Assembly (NCBI RefSeq): GCF_018320785.1
Contig: NC_054877.1
Coordinates: 26,580,329 to 26,644,328, forward strand
DNA: 64,000 bases
From: Cheilinus undulatus
Taxonomy: Eukaryota; Chordata; Actinopteri; Labriformes; Labridae
Direction: 5' to 3'
In this document: positions 1 to 13,025 of the stretch, one piece after another
Layout of the letters: the number at the start of each line of letters is the position of its first letter
Position numbering within the stretch: position 1 is the first letter of the stretch
Made by a program: the position numbers and the translations under genes
The notes under the pieces: model-generated
The model's input: the letters and a program-made list of their open reading frames with translations, nothing else
Databases searched by the model: none
What the model was told of the DNA's origin: nothing

Positions 1-632
1 TAACCAACTTTTATCCAACATGCTACTTCAATATGCTTGTGCTCTTCTTTATTTTACAGTAAACACAAGTCCAAGTTCAAAATGCTTAAATGGCATGAAC
101 GGTAAAGACCTTTGTTGCCAAAGAAAAGTACATCAAGAAAATCAACAACAAAAAATTTACAAAGTTACTGACAATTATGAGACAAATTAATGTCAACATA
201 ACCCCATACATCTCTAGAGGCACTGTCCAAAATCGTAGACTAACTAGCACCCCAGCACTTTATCATTCACTGTGTATAATTACAATGGTCCCCCAACTCC
301 CAGCCCATTTTTATTTTGGACTGTATGTAGTTTAGGTTTTCTACGATTTATGTATGTTGCTTGTATTCTAATACACTTTCTGTGTTTTATTCCTATTACT
401 GATGTTTGTTTCTGTTTTATGTGTTGACACCAACCTGCTAATGGGACTGGGGTTGGAAATTATCCACCGGGCTATAACTCATGTATTTACATGCAAATGT
501 CCATTAATGCATACTGTCCTGTTTAAAAAAAAAAAAGAAAATCTCAATCTCTCTCAAATTAGATAAAACAAAAAACATTACTATGAAATCAGATCTAATT
601 AAGTTTGTCAAACTAACAAACTGTGTTTTTAA

Positions 633-943
633 TAGGGCTGAACAATCCGCAAAAATGATCTAATTGCGGTTTTTTTTTCACCAAAATATTGCGATTGCGA
701 TTTAATATGCGATTATTCTTGGGTTAATCGTATATATTTTTCAACAAATTCAAGCAATAAATAATTTCATAAATAAGACCATGTGTACTGAAAACAATGA
801 AATTATTTCTGAAGCAATTAATCCATAGTAGCATGAATCTGACACATTTCTGGTTAAAGAAATATTGCAACTTCTGCAATTTGAAAATTGCACCAGGAAC
901 ATACTGTGATTTAATCTAATTAGCGATTAATTCCCCAGCCCTA
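633..943. mobile_element. Short hAT-like non-autonomous element
   Basis: The ends form an inverted repeat, TAGGGCTG at 633-640 and CAGCCCTA at 936-943. They are flanked by near-identical 8-bp copies, gtttttaa (625-632) and gtttctaa (944-951), the target duplication size of hAT elements. The interior is AT-rich with repeated gcgatt motifs and has no ORF. Confidence 0.7.
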
Positions 944-951
944 GTTTCTAA

Positions 952-2138
952 CATGGTGACTTTCAAAAACAAAATGTGCAGTTAGGTGTATAAGTTGTGG
1001 TTCAGTCTCATAAATTCCTCCTGTGATTCTGCTACTGTAACTTGGCTCAAAAAGTTCTTTGCTATAGCTTCATGCAGCGGGCAGATGATATGAAAATGGA
1101 CATTATCTTCTATTTTGCCCAATTTACAACGCTTACAAATTTTTTCTTCTCTAGGTTTCCAGTTTTTTTATGATAACTTGTTTCAATTCCTAATCTACTG
1201 CCACTGAGTCTGTACAATGTTAAAATCCGTCTTTGTTTGAAATGTCTCACACTCATAAGATATTCAGCGAAAGAGTACTCTCTTCTTAATAGACAATAAC
1301 ACTCTAATTTATTGAAGGATTTAATTTCATTTTGCCAACAATCACTGTATTTGGATATGTTTTCTTTGTCAGTAATTTTAATTTGTGTTTTGGAGAGATG
1401 GTATCGAAAACTGCTACCGGTACCAACACATCTGATACCTACCAGACTGAATTACAACACTGACATTAATACTTAATCTTGATACCCTGCCACCCAAATG
1501 TGACTGCCTTCCAACCCAAATAAAGGACAAAACATATATTATGGAATGTGTGTGATTTATGGGTTCAGTTACACTGGTTTTCTATATCTTATTTCGTCTG
1601 GAAAGATATTTCAGTCGGTAACACTCTTGTTTACAGTTTAAATACAGTTTTCTTTCTGGAGAGGGCTCCGATCAAAAGATGGATATGGACAGATTTATGA
1701 CAATGTGTACCAAATAAAATAAAATTTGTTAAAAAACAATTAATCCGTAGTAGCATTAATTCAAGTATGGATTATTGAAAAGTGCATTGTATTTAAATAC
1801 ACCTATGTGGTGAGAGAAAGAGATGATTGGCTGTGGGAGCTGGCTAGTGAGAGCTATCCTCAATGCTGCAACTACTACTACTACTTAAAAAAACAACACT
1901 TACATTTTTGTCACTGGTAATCTTTCATTACATTTTTCCCAGCATAGCATTTAAAGACACAACAAAACCGATCTAAAATCTTGATTAAAATCTTCACAGC
2001 ACATATCACATATCCCCTCTGATCATCATGGACTGGTTTGGCCTTTTTCCTGTACGTTGCATGTAAAATATTGTTCTTTTTGTAGATTAGATGTTTTCAG
2101 CTAACTATCTATACATAGCAGATTAATTCGTGTCTGAC
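952..2138. other. Left-edge col4a3 intron sequence
   Basis: No collagen exon is visible from position 1 to 2138, so this is intron after exon 29. Apart from the hAT-like element at 633-943 it holds AT-rich sequence. A motif around 1737-1757 (attaatccgtagtagcat) also occurs near 817 and 53063, suggesting an older dispersed repeat. Confidence 0.5.
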
Positions 2139-5100
2139 CTTTGGTCCTAGAGCACCAGGTGAACCTTGTGGACCAGGCCGACCAGGCTGACCCCGAACTT
2201 GAAAACCTATAGGACCTGGCAGCCCTTTGTCACCTGAACCACACACACAGAGGAATATTGATAAAAACATGAATGATAAACTAATTACATTTAAGTTTTC
2301 CCACATTTGGGATTAAAAAGGTAATGATAATACAAGAACGTGCTCTGGAAATCTTCAAGTTGCTACTGAAAATATATTTTCACAATTTTATTTACACATA
2401 AAGTACCTTTAGGTCCTGGGCTCCCTGGCCTTCCTGGAATTGAAACATCACCTATTTCTCCTTTCTGTCCTGGAAGACCTGGAAATCCTGGAGTACCTGG
2501 AACTCCTTTAATGCCTGTATTAAAGATGCTTCTATCATTGGTTGTTTTTAATGTTATATGTGGTATGATTAATCATCTGTTCATACATCAATCAGACACG
2601 CTTACCTGTGCCCCCAGGTATGCCCCGTTGACCTTTAAATCCAGGAGGTCCAGGAGGTCCTGGGATGTGAATGTGGCTTGGTTCACCTTTCTGGCCTGCC
2701 ATTAAAAAAGTGAGAGAGAAAGAATATTGATGGTAGTCAGGCTCTCTGTCCGTCTGTACTGGTTTGTTTATGTACAGTAAGTCTGCGTCAAATTATGTAT
2801 TGGTAAACATCCATCTTTACCTGGAATTCCAGGCAGTCCTGGCAGGCCAGGTATTCCAACATCTCCCTTACTTCCTGGAAACCCAGGAGGCCCATATCCC
2901 ACTGGCCCAGGGTAACCATCAGGTCCAGGTCTGCCCACAGGTCCTGGTTGACCCCAGAAACCAGGGTCTCCCTCAGCCCCTGTGTAAGGATACTATAAAG
3001 ACATACAAGTTGCTCAAGCATTCAGGGCAAGAGTGTGCATATAGATGGACCAAGCACAAAGATGAAAATACTAGGGTTAGTCTGTTTAAAATCCTTCTCA
3101 CCGAATCCCCTGGAGGTCCTCGATCTCCTTTTTGACCAGGCACACCAGGAAACCCAGGGATACCATCAAGACCTGGCCTGCCGGGTTGTCCTGGGTCGCC
3201 TGTTTCTCCTTTTATCCCAGGGGTGACATAGGGAGATGAGTCTCCTTTTTGTCCAGGAGGGCCTGGGTATCCATCTCTACCTTTAGGACCCTTTAGAGAC
3301 GAAAAATTTAGAAGTAACTGAAACAAGGAAAAAAGAAAACGGAAAAACATTTTCTTACAGGTATTCCAGGGGCGCCTGTTGGTCCTGGGAACCCTGGATC
3401 ACCTTTGGTCCCTTTTGTAGTACCTGAGTGAAATAAATGTATGTGAGGCCAATGTTAATAAAACTTTTATTAACATCCAGTATTACAATCAAATGTCATT
3501 AATAGTAGAGCAGAGTTGCTAGAAAGGGAGAGTGATTTTACCAGGACTGCCAGGTAGACCAGGTGGCCCATGGGGACCTGGTGGTCCGATGGGTCCTGAT
3601 GTGAAACACTCATAACAAGGTTCCCCCTTTTCTCCTGTACAGACCCACAAGAATACATTTTTATGAATACCAAATTACCTGCAAAATAGTATGTAGTAGT
3701 ACAAATTGGATCTATACTCATGCATAAAAGTTTCCCACCTTTCATTCCATATGTCCCATCATGTCCACGGGGTCCAACCCCACCCCTCACTCCTTTCATG
3801 CCTGGGAGACCCTTGATAACCTTGTTTGCTACATAAAATAGCAACAGAGTGGGTCAGTCTACTTATTTTACTTTGCCGATATAAATTTAAAGAAAATGAC
3901 AATCAATCCTTCATTATTAGTGCAATTAGTTTTAACTTAAGAAATAGATAAATGTAAACATATAACTGATGTACACAAAATATCACAAAGATACGTAATT
4001 TAACTAATTATTATTAATTTGAATCCAACCTTGAACATTTATGCTTTCATATCCATGTCACTTTTCCATTCTCTCTTATAAACCAGATAAATATGGTCTA
4101 ATCTAAAAAGTATAGAAGCCATATACTATAACGCAGAGTAAAGATAATGCTTCTCTATGTTTTTGTAAAATGTATAATGTAGAAGTAGCAGTAATTAAAA
4201 TGTTTTAAATAAAACACATTTTAAGAAGAAAGCCACACACTGCTGTCTTCAGGAGGTCCAGGTGGCCCAGCATCCCCAGTTAGCCCTTGATCACCAGGGT
4301 CTCCGTCTATACCTGGAGGTCCTCTGTAACCACCCCCTGGCTCTCCAGGGTCTCCCTTTGGGCCTGGAAAACCAGGTGGACCCGGGGGGCCTGGTACATA
4401 GATCCCAGTCACCAGACCTGAGAGATTTAAAATGAGAAACTGAGACCAAGTTAACTAAAATCATACCATATAAAAACTTTAAATCAAATGTAATTCTTTT
4501 AAGAGTTGGTTGATACATATAGCTATGCAAAGAGGAAAGATTAAAATGGCCTCTTTTCTGCATACCTGGAGGTCCACCAGGTCCTGGAAACCCTACAACA
4601 CCTGAGAAAATAAAGTGAGCTGTGTTAGACCTCTCTTAATCGGAAAACAAAACTTACTCTTACACTTTGGCCTTTGTTGTCTTTCTTTTCATTATTTGTC
4701 AGTCTGCTTATCATTTAGCTTTGGCAGATGCTTCAGCTGGTCAGCATGAATTGTTCTGCTCAAAAATTCTTCCTGGTGAGTGTGGATTTTGAGCATAAAC
4801 TAGGGCTCTAGTCCTCAATTCACTGGTTGTACTCACTGCATGTTTGGTGCATGTCTTCCCCCATTCTCTCTCCCCATGTTTCCTGTCTCTCTACAACTTT
4901 CCTATCTAATAAAAAGTCTTTAAAAAAAAGGTTTCTGCTTGTTAAAAGGAAGTTTTTTGCCTTGCCATTGAAACTAAAATAACTGGTTATGAATTGGGAC
5001 TAACCAAATTGATTGATTGACTGGCTGGATGATGGACTGAAAGTCTCTGCACACTAAAGGTCCTTGCACATAAGGCGTGATTTTTCGTGCAAATAATAAT

Positions 5101-8100
5101 ATTCATTTTTCAAACCTGTAGAAAGGCAATGCAAGCTTCCCAACAGGAACATAACTTTGGCAAGCGCAATTGTGGCGGATATTTTGTCGAACTGTGGTTG
5201 TTTTTTCAAAGTTTCGCTCCGACAAGCACACAGTCAACCAGTCAAAAGACTCGCTGTTGCCAACTTTTAAGGCAGATAGAGAAGCAAAAATGCCCTCCTC
5301 TCCACCACCACATGATACTTGCTCTCTTTTCACATCTGTCTGTAAACTTCTGAATTCAGTCTTTGCTATGTGGCTGTGAGTGCAAATTTGGTCCTTAATC
5401 TATCATGTTTTATCCAAATGATACAGAGGCATGATACCCCTCGAGCACCTACAGTGAAAGCCTTAACTCAGTGGATAACCTGGGCCTCTCATGGTGTAAA
5501 TGTGTCTAACATTAAAAAAAACAACAATCCACCAGAAACATGAACAAAAGGTCAACAGCGGGGATCACTGTACAACAGGCAACATCCAAACAAATCTAAA
5601 CACTCAGCCTAAGGGCATGATAGGGAAATTAGATCAACTTACAGAGTTAAACTAACACAGGGTCAAATGTTTCTCTCTATATGCTGCTGTCTGTGATGAC
5701 TGGCGACCAGTCCAGGGTGGATCGCCTCTCGCACAATGACAGCTGGGATAGGCTCCAGCCCCCCTCCGACCCCAAATGGGGTAATCATTGAAGAAAATGG
5801 ATGGATGGATATGCTACTATGTAGTCAACAAAGGTGGAGAAAGTACAAGAGCATTGTACTCAAGTAAAAGCACTATTACTGTGGTTTTAAATTACTTAAG
5901 TAGAAGTAAAAGTACTGATTTCAAAATTTCAAAAGTTACCAATAAACTACAAAATTACAGTAATTTGAGTAAATATAACCCATTACTTTCCACCCCTGGT
6001 TTTAAATAATCAATCACCCTTCAAAATGACTTCATCGGCTGCAAAAATCAATTCTGGTCTGAAAAGCATTATTACAGACCAAAGCTTCTGCATCAAAGTG
6101 CAAAAGGCTTTGTACAAAATTAGCTAGTTTTTCTTTTGTGACGTGCAGAAATTTTAGCTGAAAAAAGACCAACTTAGTGTGCGAAGACCTTGACTGACTG
6201 ACTGATTGATACAGCTTTGCGTTTCTCTACCTCTAGGCCCAGGGAGCCCGGGTTGGCCTGGGGGGCCAGTATCTCCTCGATATCCTTTGAGTGGTTCAGT
6301 CACAATCCCAAGTATCTGTAGACAAAACCACAGGCCAAGGATATACAGGCCAAGGTTAGCTAGATTAGCTTAAGCATAGGACACATTTAAAATAAATAAA
6401 CACATAAAAAATAACACTACATATCAAATAATCTCAGAAATATAAAGTGATATCAATAAACTCACATCTCCAGGTGGACCAGGAGGACCCCGATCTCCCT
6501 TTTCACCCTAAATATAACAGTATACAACCAAAGAATGATGTTAAAGAGAAAAAAAAAACATTCATATCCACTGATGATCTCGTTGTTTCTGACATTAAGA
6601 GATCACTGACCAGCCTTCCTGTCGCCCCTGGATATCCTGGATCACCTCTATGGCCAGGCCTCCCCTACAAAAAAACAAAACTGTACTGTATTTAAAGGCT
6701 TTACATCTTTTCACACAACAACTCTGCACAGTGCAATACCTGGAATCCAGACTGTCCAGGGTCACCATCTTTCCCTGGTTTTCCCTGTAGAAAAACAGAA
6801 CAACACAGTAATATGTAGAGATGTAATGCAAATGCTATGGTTATTTTTTTTGTTTTCTACAGAGAGAAAATGTTGATGATTTGGAAAATTTGAACATCAT
6901 AAACACATACAATGGGAAAACACCAGCCTAAAGAAGCATAACCAGGTAAGTTATTCACAACGCCTTTGACTCTGAAGGAAACAAGGAAAATTCTAAGAAC
7001 TACATCTCATAAATACCAAATGGAGGAACAATCTCATTTTACAATCCTACATAGATCTGCTGATGAATATGTTTAAATGACTAATATACTCATAAAAAAA
7101 GCTCTTTCTTAAGTCCTCTCTCCTCTTTCTCTTTCCTTGTTTATGTCAAATCACACTGCCCTCTGCTGGTCATCCATGTTTAACCTAAACCCAACTTGAT
7201 TGGTGATAATACCATGACAAATAAAGTAGAGGCATTACCATGTTTAGAGGAAAAAAGGTATCATGTAGCAGTCAAACTAATTACTGAAGTGTTTTGTTTG
7301 GATTTTTACACATATCACAGCTCAAAAAGAGGATTAAAAGTGGGAGTTTATAGACTAAATAACAGGTAGGGTCTTACTTCTGAACCCTGCAGTCCTCTGT
7401 CTCCCTTTGGTCCTCTGTAGTAGTAAGTCTGACCAGGATGTCCCTGAAATATTCAATCAGAGACAGGAACATGAGTGATACAGTAGATACACAAAATTGA
7501 AAAGACAAGATTTAGAGACTAAAACTGAAACTGTTTTGAATTAACTGAATTTACTTACTGGTTCACCCTTGCAACCCTTTTCTCCAAAATCTCCTTTGTT
7601 TCCTTTTTCACCCTGAGTTAGAAATGAGACTTGGGTGATGTTTCGGTAGCTGTAGTTGCCTTTCTTTTTAAGGGTTTCTATCACATAACAATTTTCAGTT
7701 CTACACAAAATATATGAAACAATAATAATGAAGCAGCTACGCTTAACATAAGAGTTTTCTGCACTGATCCAAGTTACTTTCTAACAGCCTCCCCATTGTC
7801 TGATCTTCCTCCCCTTCTTGTATTTTTCTATTAGCTAAGGTAGATCAACATAATTTCTCCAGCTATTGTTCTGATCTGTGACTAATACAGGGAGGTGTGA
7901 AAGCCTGCTGTTTAGTCAGTCATGTGAAATATTCTGGGATCACTTCCAGCTTGTAAAGTGTGACACCACTGGGCTCATTTTTAATTTTGATCTATGAAAA
8001 TCCAAACACAGTGTGAGACAATGGGCATTGTCTCATATTACCTTCCTAAGCACTGTTACTAAGGAAAGTAGCACCCATCCCTGACCTCCCACTCATATTG

Positions 8101-11100
8101 GCACGTTATTGATTTTGTACAGCTCCCCAAAAACCAAGAAAAGTAAAGATGTTATATTGATGCCACTTTATTCCTGTCACCTGAAATTACAACTTTTTTT
8201 CCTCAGTTTGTAGTGATGTTGCTTTTCTATTAACTCCTTTTATACTGGAAAAATGCAAACATTGCATGATTTAACTGCAGTTTGTAACTGAACCTTGAGC
8301 AAATGACCTCCGGTGAAAAACTCCTTGACCCGACCTGGTGGCCCCGGTGGACCCATTGGTCCCTGTCTCCCCTGTAAAAGACAAACAAAGCTCATTCTAC
8401 AACTAACAGAGGACATAATACACACTGACGATGCAAGGATCCAGTCACAGACATGGTGAGAGTTCATGGGAAGATAATGGTGCAAGCTTGTGCAATCAGT
8501 TTTCATCCATCAACACCTCAGTACTTCAATACGACCTAAAAGATAAAACTGCAGTGGCTCTAAAATGTCAAAACACCCCTGTTAAGATGCTGCAGTTTAG
8601 TAGTGTAAAAAATGTGACAAAGATATGCAATTTCAGAACTTTTCCCACATCTAACGCAACAAATACAATTCAATATGAGAATCAATGAAGAAATTCATAA
8701 AACTAAGAAATACAAAAACTTGGTTGAATTATATGCTCATTTTGATTTTATTACAGCATTCATTCTTTTGGAGTATGAGTGTACCAGTGATACCTGTTTT
8801 GAAACAGCAACATTTGCCCACTTTTACTTTGAAATGCTCAAAATCTGTGCAATTACAAGTACATTTCTTGTACCATGGTATATAATTTTTTAAAAACCTT
8901 TTTCAAGACCTTCTTCATATGTTTTAAGACTTTATTGCATTTAAAATGTCTTACCTGCTACATAAGCAATATTGTTTTGTATTTGTTTTTGTGCTGTTTC
9001 TAGGATAAAAATGTGACAACATAGAAAAGAAAATACCAGTAGTATTCTATTGTACTATGCAAATTATGCTTTCTTGAAGCATTTTGGCATTAGAATAAAA
9101 AAGACCTCAGATTGACCCCATAAGGTAGCTGAAAATGAAAGGTCTAAAAGTCTAAAAGTACTTAATTTACGAGTTTTCACTTCATTTGATACTACAAAGA
9201 AGAACAGCATACATTTCGTTTTTGAGAAAAAAATACTCAGATTTATTGCCTATTTCGGTAAACTTATAACATTCTTTAATTTGGATTTTGTAGCAATGAT
9301 GGGTCCATGATCACTTTATTGTTGCAGCTGATAAAATAGAGCTCACTATCATTGAGTTACAGTTATTCTAATAATCTGATGGGGTTTCAAAAGAACATCT
9401 CATGATATCAAAATGAAATATAAATCAAAATCAGAAAACCCATTACAATGTTGTTTGGTGAATAGAATTTTAAAAAACAACTACGTTTAAGACTTCATAG
9501 TCTTCAATTTAAAACATTTTAATACTTTTTCAAAAGCCTTAATCTTTGTTAAATCGATTTATCAACTTCTATAAATTTTTAAGACTGCGTGGACACCCTG
9601 TGTACACAGCCCTCCTCATGTCACCCTACAGATTTCAGCAGCATTCAAGGCTACACTCTGGTGGGGCCAGCCCTAAAAATTTGTATTCTTCTACTCAAGC
9701 CAGTCTTTTGTAGATTTGGATGTATGCTCTGGGCCTCTGTCCTGCTATGGGATGTAACCTGGCCTGTCATCTTCAGCTTTCTGCCTTTCAAAACTGACAG
9801 ACTGGTACTTGGAACTGTACATGAATCTCTCCACCTTTGATAAAACCCTGGCCTAGCTGAAGAAGGACAGCCCCAAAGCATGATGCTGCCCTGGCCATAC
9901 TTTGTTATGGTTTTCTTTTATGGATGTGCAGTTTTTTCTTTGTCCTGAAAATATCTTTTAGAATGAATGCTAAATAGTTCAACTTTGGCCTTATCAAACC
10001 ATAACACATGTACCCACAAGCTTGTTGGAGACAGGATGTTGTTTTGGCAACTTAGCATAGCTTGGATGTTTTTGTAAAGGAGAATGGTCTTCATCTGGCC
10101 AGAGTACCCCATTGCCAGTCGAATGAAGAATATGAGAAAAAGAACACCAAATCGCAGCCAAGCACACTGTAAAACTGAGCAAGTTAATTTCTTGTTGAAA
10201 ATGATTATGTCAAAGTTTTTAAAAATACATTTTTTGAGTAATCATTTCATTTACATGTATGTTGGGTTAACTTGACTTTTTAAGTGAAACTACACTGTGC
10301 AAACTTTATTACATTGAAAAATTCTGTTTGAATCCAGCTCCTAACATCTCCTTTAAGTACTTTTTGTAGAGTCGTATGTAACACAGTCACTGCAGTCTTC
10401 CCTGATATCTATTGAATTCTTTAATTATGAATATTTATACCACTTAAGGCAGGTCAACTTTAGTAAGTGAACCAGGGAGTCCTCTTCCATCATGTTCAGT
10501 ATACCATCCAATGTGTATTGTTGTTGCTCCCCACAGGCAGGACTCCTCACTGAGAGGGTAACTTCAATCATGGTGCCAAAGTGTCTAATGCCTAAAGGCA
10601 TTCTGGGAAAACTCTGCATATTAAGGGGTGATTGTAAAGTAATTAAAATAACTGAACTAAAATGTGTTCAGTCAACTGAGAAACATAGAGGTGAAAAATC
10701 TGTTTTGGATTTTTGAGAGAACATAACTTTTTGTTTTTTAACAACTTTCTCCTTCTCATTCGGTCTTACGGTGCATGGCGGGCGCAGCATCATGCTCTGA
10801 ATTTGTTCTTCAGCTGAAACTGAATTTGAGTTAAAATGGAGTGACTCACAAAAGGTTCCAAAGACCCGCCAGTGTTTGGCACAAAACTTTATTTTCAACC
10901 TTTATTATTAATCTATGCAACCAGGTTTTTTTGTTTATTAATTCCACCCAAAATGTTCACATTTTTTTACTTTAATATTATATAAGTCACATCAAAAGTG
11001 TAAAAACGTCTTGTTTGTACTCTGCAAAACTGTTGCATTTGACAAGGTTGTGTTGCCTTTTAGAGCCACCACATGTGTCAAAAAGCAAAAATACCTTTGG

Positions 11101-12990
11101 ACCACGAGGCCCTGGGAAACCACCTGGTCGTCCTTCCTGACCCTGTAGGATGGGAAAGAATTTGTAAGATGTTTGCATAAATAATCATGTCCCTTAGCCT
11201 TTCTCAGAAACATGCTCTGTGTTTCTTCCCTGTTTGGTTGTGGTCAGGCTCCTATGTTTACCCCACTGATTATATAAACTTTCACTGACAAGTAGAAATA
11301 CAGGTTCTTCATCTGATACAATCCTATTAAATCATAGCAGATCATATCCATATCCATACAAAATAGCCTCTTAAATACACAATACAGTATCTTAAGTTGT
11401 TGTAAAGTAGTAGTTATGTTGTGTGCCCAGCCACTCATTTGACAAATAGTGCTGTACAGCCCAAAACACTGACCCTGCAAGGAGAGCAAAATATGTCAAT
11501 AAAGGTGATAGGAAATGTTTTCCCACTTTCCAAGATAGTGTGATGCTACATGAAATCTCAGCTGCTGTGGTACACATAGGATTTTAATGAGTGTTGAGGT
11601 GGTCTAATCTTGTTTACTGATTATTTTGTGTTTTATGTAGATCTTGTGAGGGGAAATGCTATTTTGCAGTTATTTTCAGTCTCTTGTCGGTCTGTTCCTT
11701 CCAGGCTGAGTTGTCAGGTATAGTAAACCTCTGTTGGGTTTTTCAAAGTAAATGCCTGATGAGTTTGTTTCTATAGTGAGACAACCATACTTTGTATTTT
11801 TATCTGATGTGTGTCCGGGGTAGTTCTTCTACTCATGTAAATGATTTAAGAACATCTGATTATAAGAGATATTAGCACATATACAATCTCCTGCCTTTCT
11901 CTAGCTCTCTCATTACCGTTTCTTTTCACGCTAGGTTTTGCTACACAAGTTTTTGCCAGTGAAACACCAGTTTTAATATTAAACAGATCTTTTTATAAAA
12001 GCTGAGTTCCCACTACTGCATATATATGGACAAAAGCAGCTTTTGTTTCTGCTCCACTGTTCTCTGGTCTAAAATTGTTGTGACTTCCATCAGATACATG
12101 ATGGGAAACAATCTCAAAGGGAATCTTATTTTGGTCTTGTAGTTTGAGACCCTCAGTCTTGGCAAAATCTTAGTCTGTAACTAAGCCTGTGTAGCTGGGT
12201 TCCTGCATTGCCTGGGTTCCTATTCCTACTGTTTCATGGTACTTGATATCTGTGTCTTGCTTGCATACTGATGATGTTCATGATGTCTTAGCTGTGTAGT
12301 ATGGTTTCATAAGCACACTGATTGATATCTGTGATGTCTTCATTTGCATGGCATCACATGACGTCCATTTTCACTGTATTTTGATGTTGATGAGTTATTA
12401 TCTCGTCCATATTTTTGGTTAGTTTCTTCAAGTGTTTGAATTCTGCTGATGTTGTTTGCATGTCACGTTCTGTTTGGGTTCGTTGCTTTGTTCTCCTGTT
12501 TGCTTCTGCATATGTCAAAACACTTTGTAAACCCATGTTTTTAAAAGTGCTATATAAATAAAGTTATTGCAGTTATTAAAAACTCAGCTACTTGCTGACA
12601 AATAGTTTTTAGATGTGCGAGGGTCTCAAATGTTAGTCTCTCTAAAGTCTTTAAAATTTTTTTATCAAAGTCCTCTGGTGTAAGGCCAGTATAAAAATAT
12701 TCTAAAACTACAAATGGTAGAAACAACTAAAATATGACTTAAACTAACACACATTTTATCCATCATACTAAGACTAAGATTAAAAATAGCTGTCAAAATT
12801 AACACTGGTCGTCATGCATCATATCTCTTATCATAACATACACAAACAAATCACAATGTAAAGGGTGCCTACCTTGTATGTACATGCAATAATACTAATT
12901 ACACTGGTATTACCTTCAAACCTGGAGGCCCTGGGTGTCCAGGAAACCCCTGTTTATAAAAGGAAATCAAGACAGTAACACATCAAGCAT

Positions 12991-13025
<35 letters not shown>

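Larger units (their letters stand above)
2139..6315 (-). other. col4a3: col4a3 exons 19-29 (split-glycine block of the helix)
   Basis: Exons, 5' to 3': 6315-6231 (starts with the break [11 protein letters not shown]), 4601-4566, 4417-4239 (ends at a weak donor, AGT then gtgtgg), 3820-3739 ([10 protein letters not shown]), 3634-3542 (CYEC), 3423-3359, 3290-3102, 2971-2821, 2695-2606, 2514-2407, 2233-2139. The phases chain 0-1-1-0-1-1-0-0-1-1-1-0 with no stop. Two joins are judgement calls. For exon 21 the GT inside gtgtgg is the only site that meets the phase-0 start of exon 22. For exon 26 the acceptor is set after ctgag at 2972, because the AG six bases earlier in the transcript breaks the frame. 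Confidence 0.75.
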
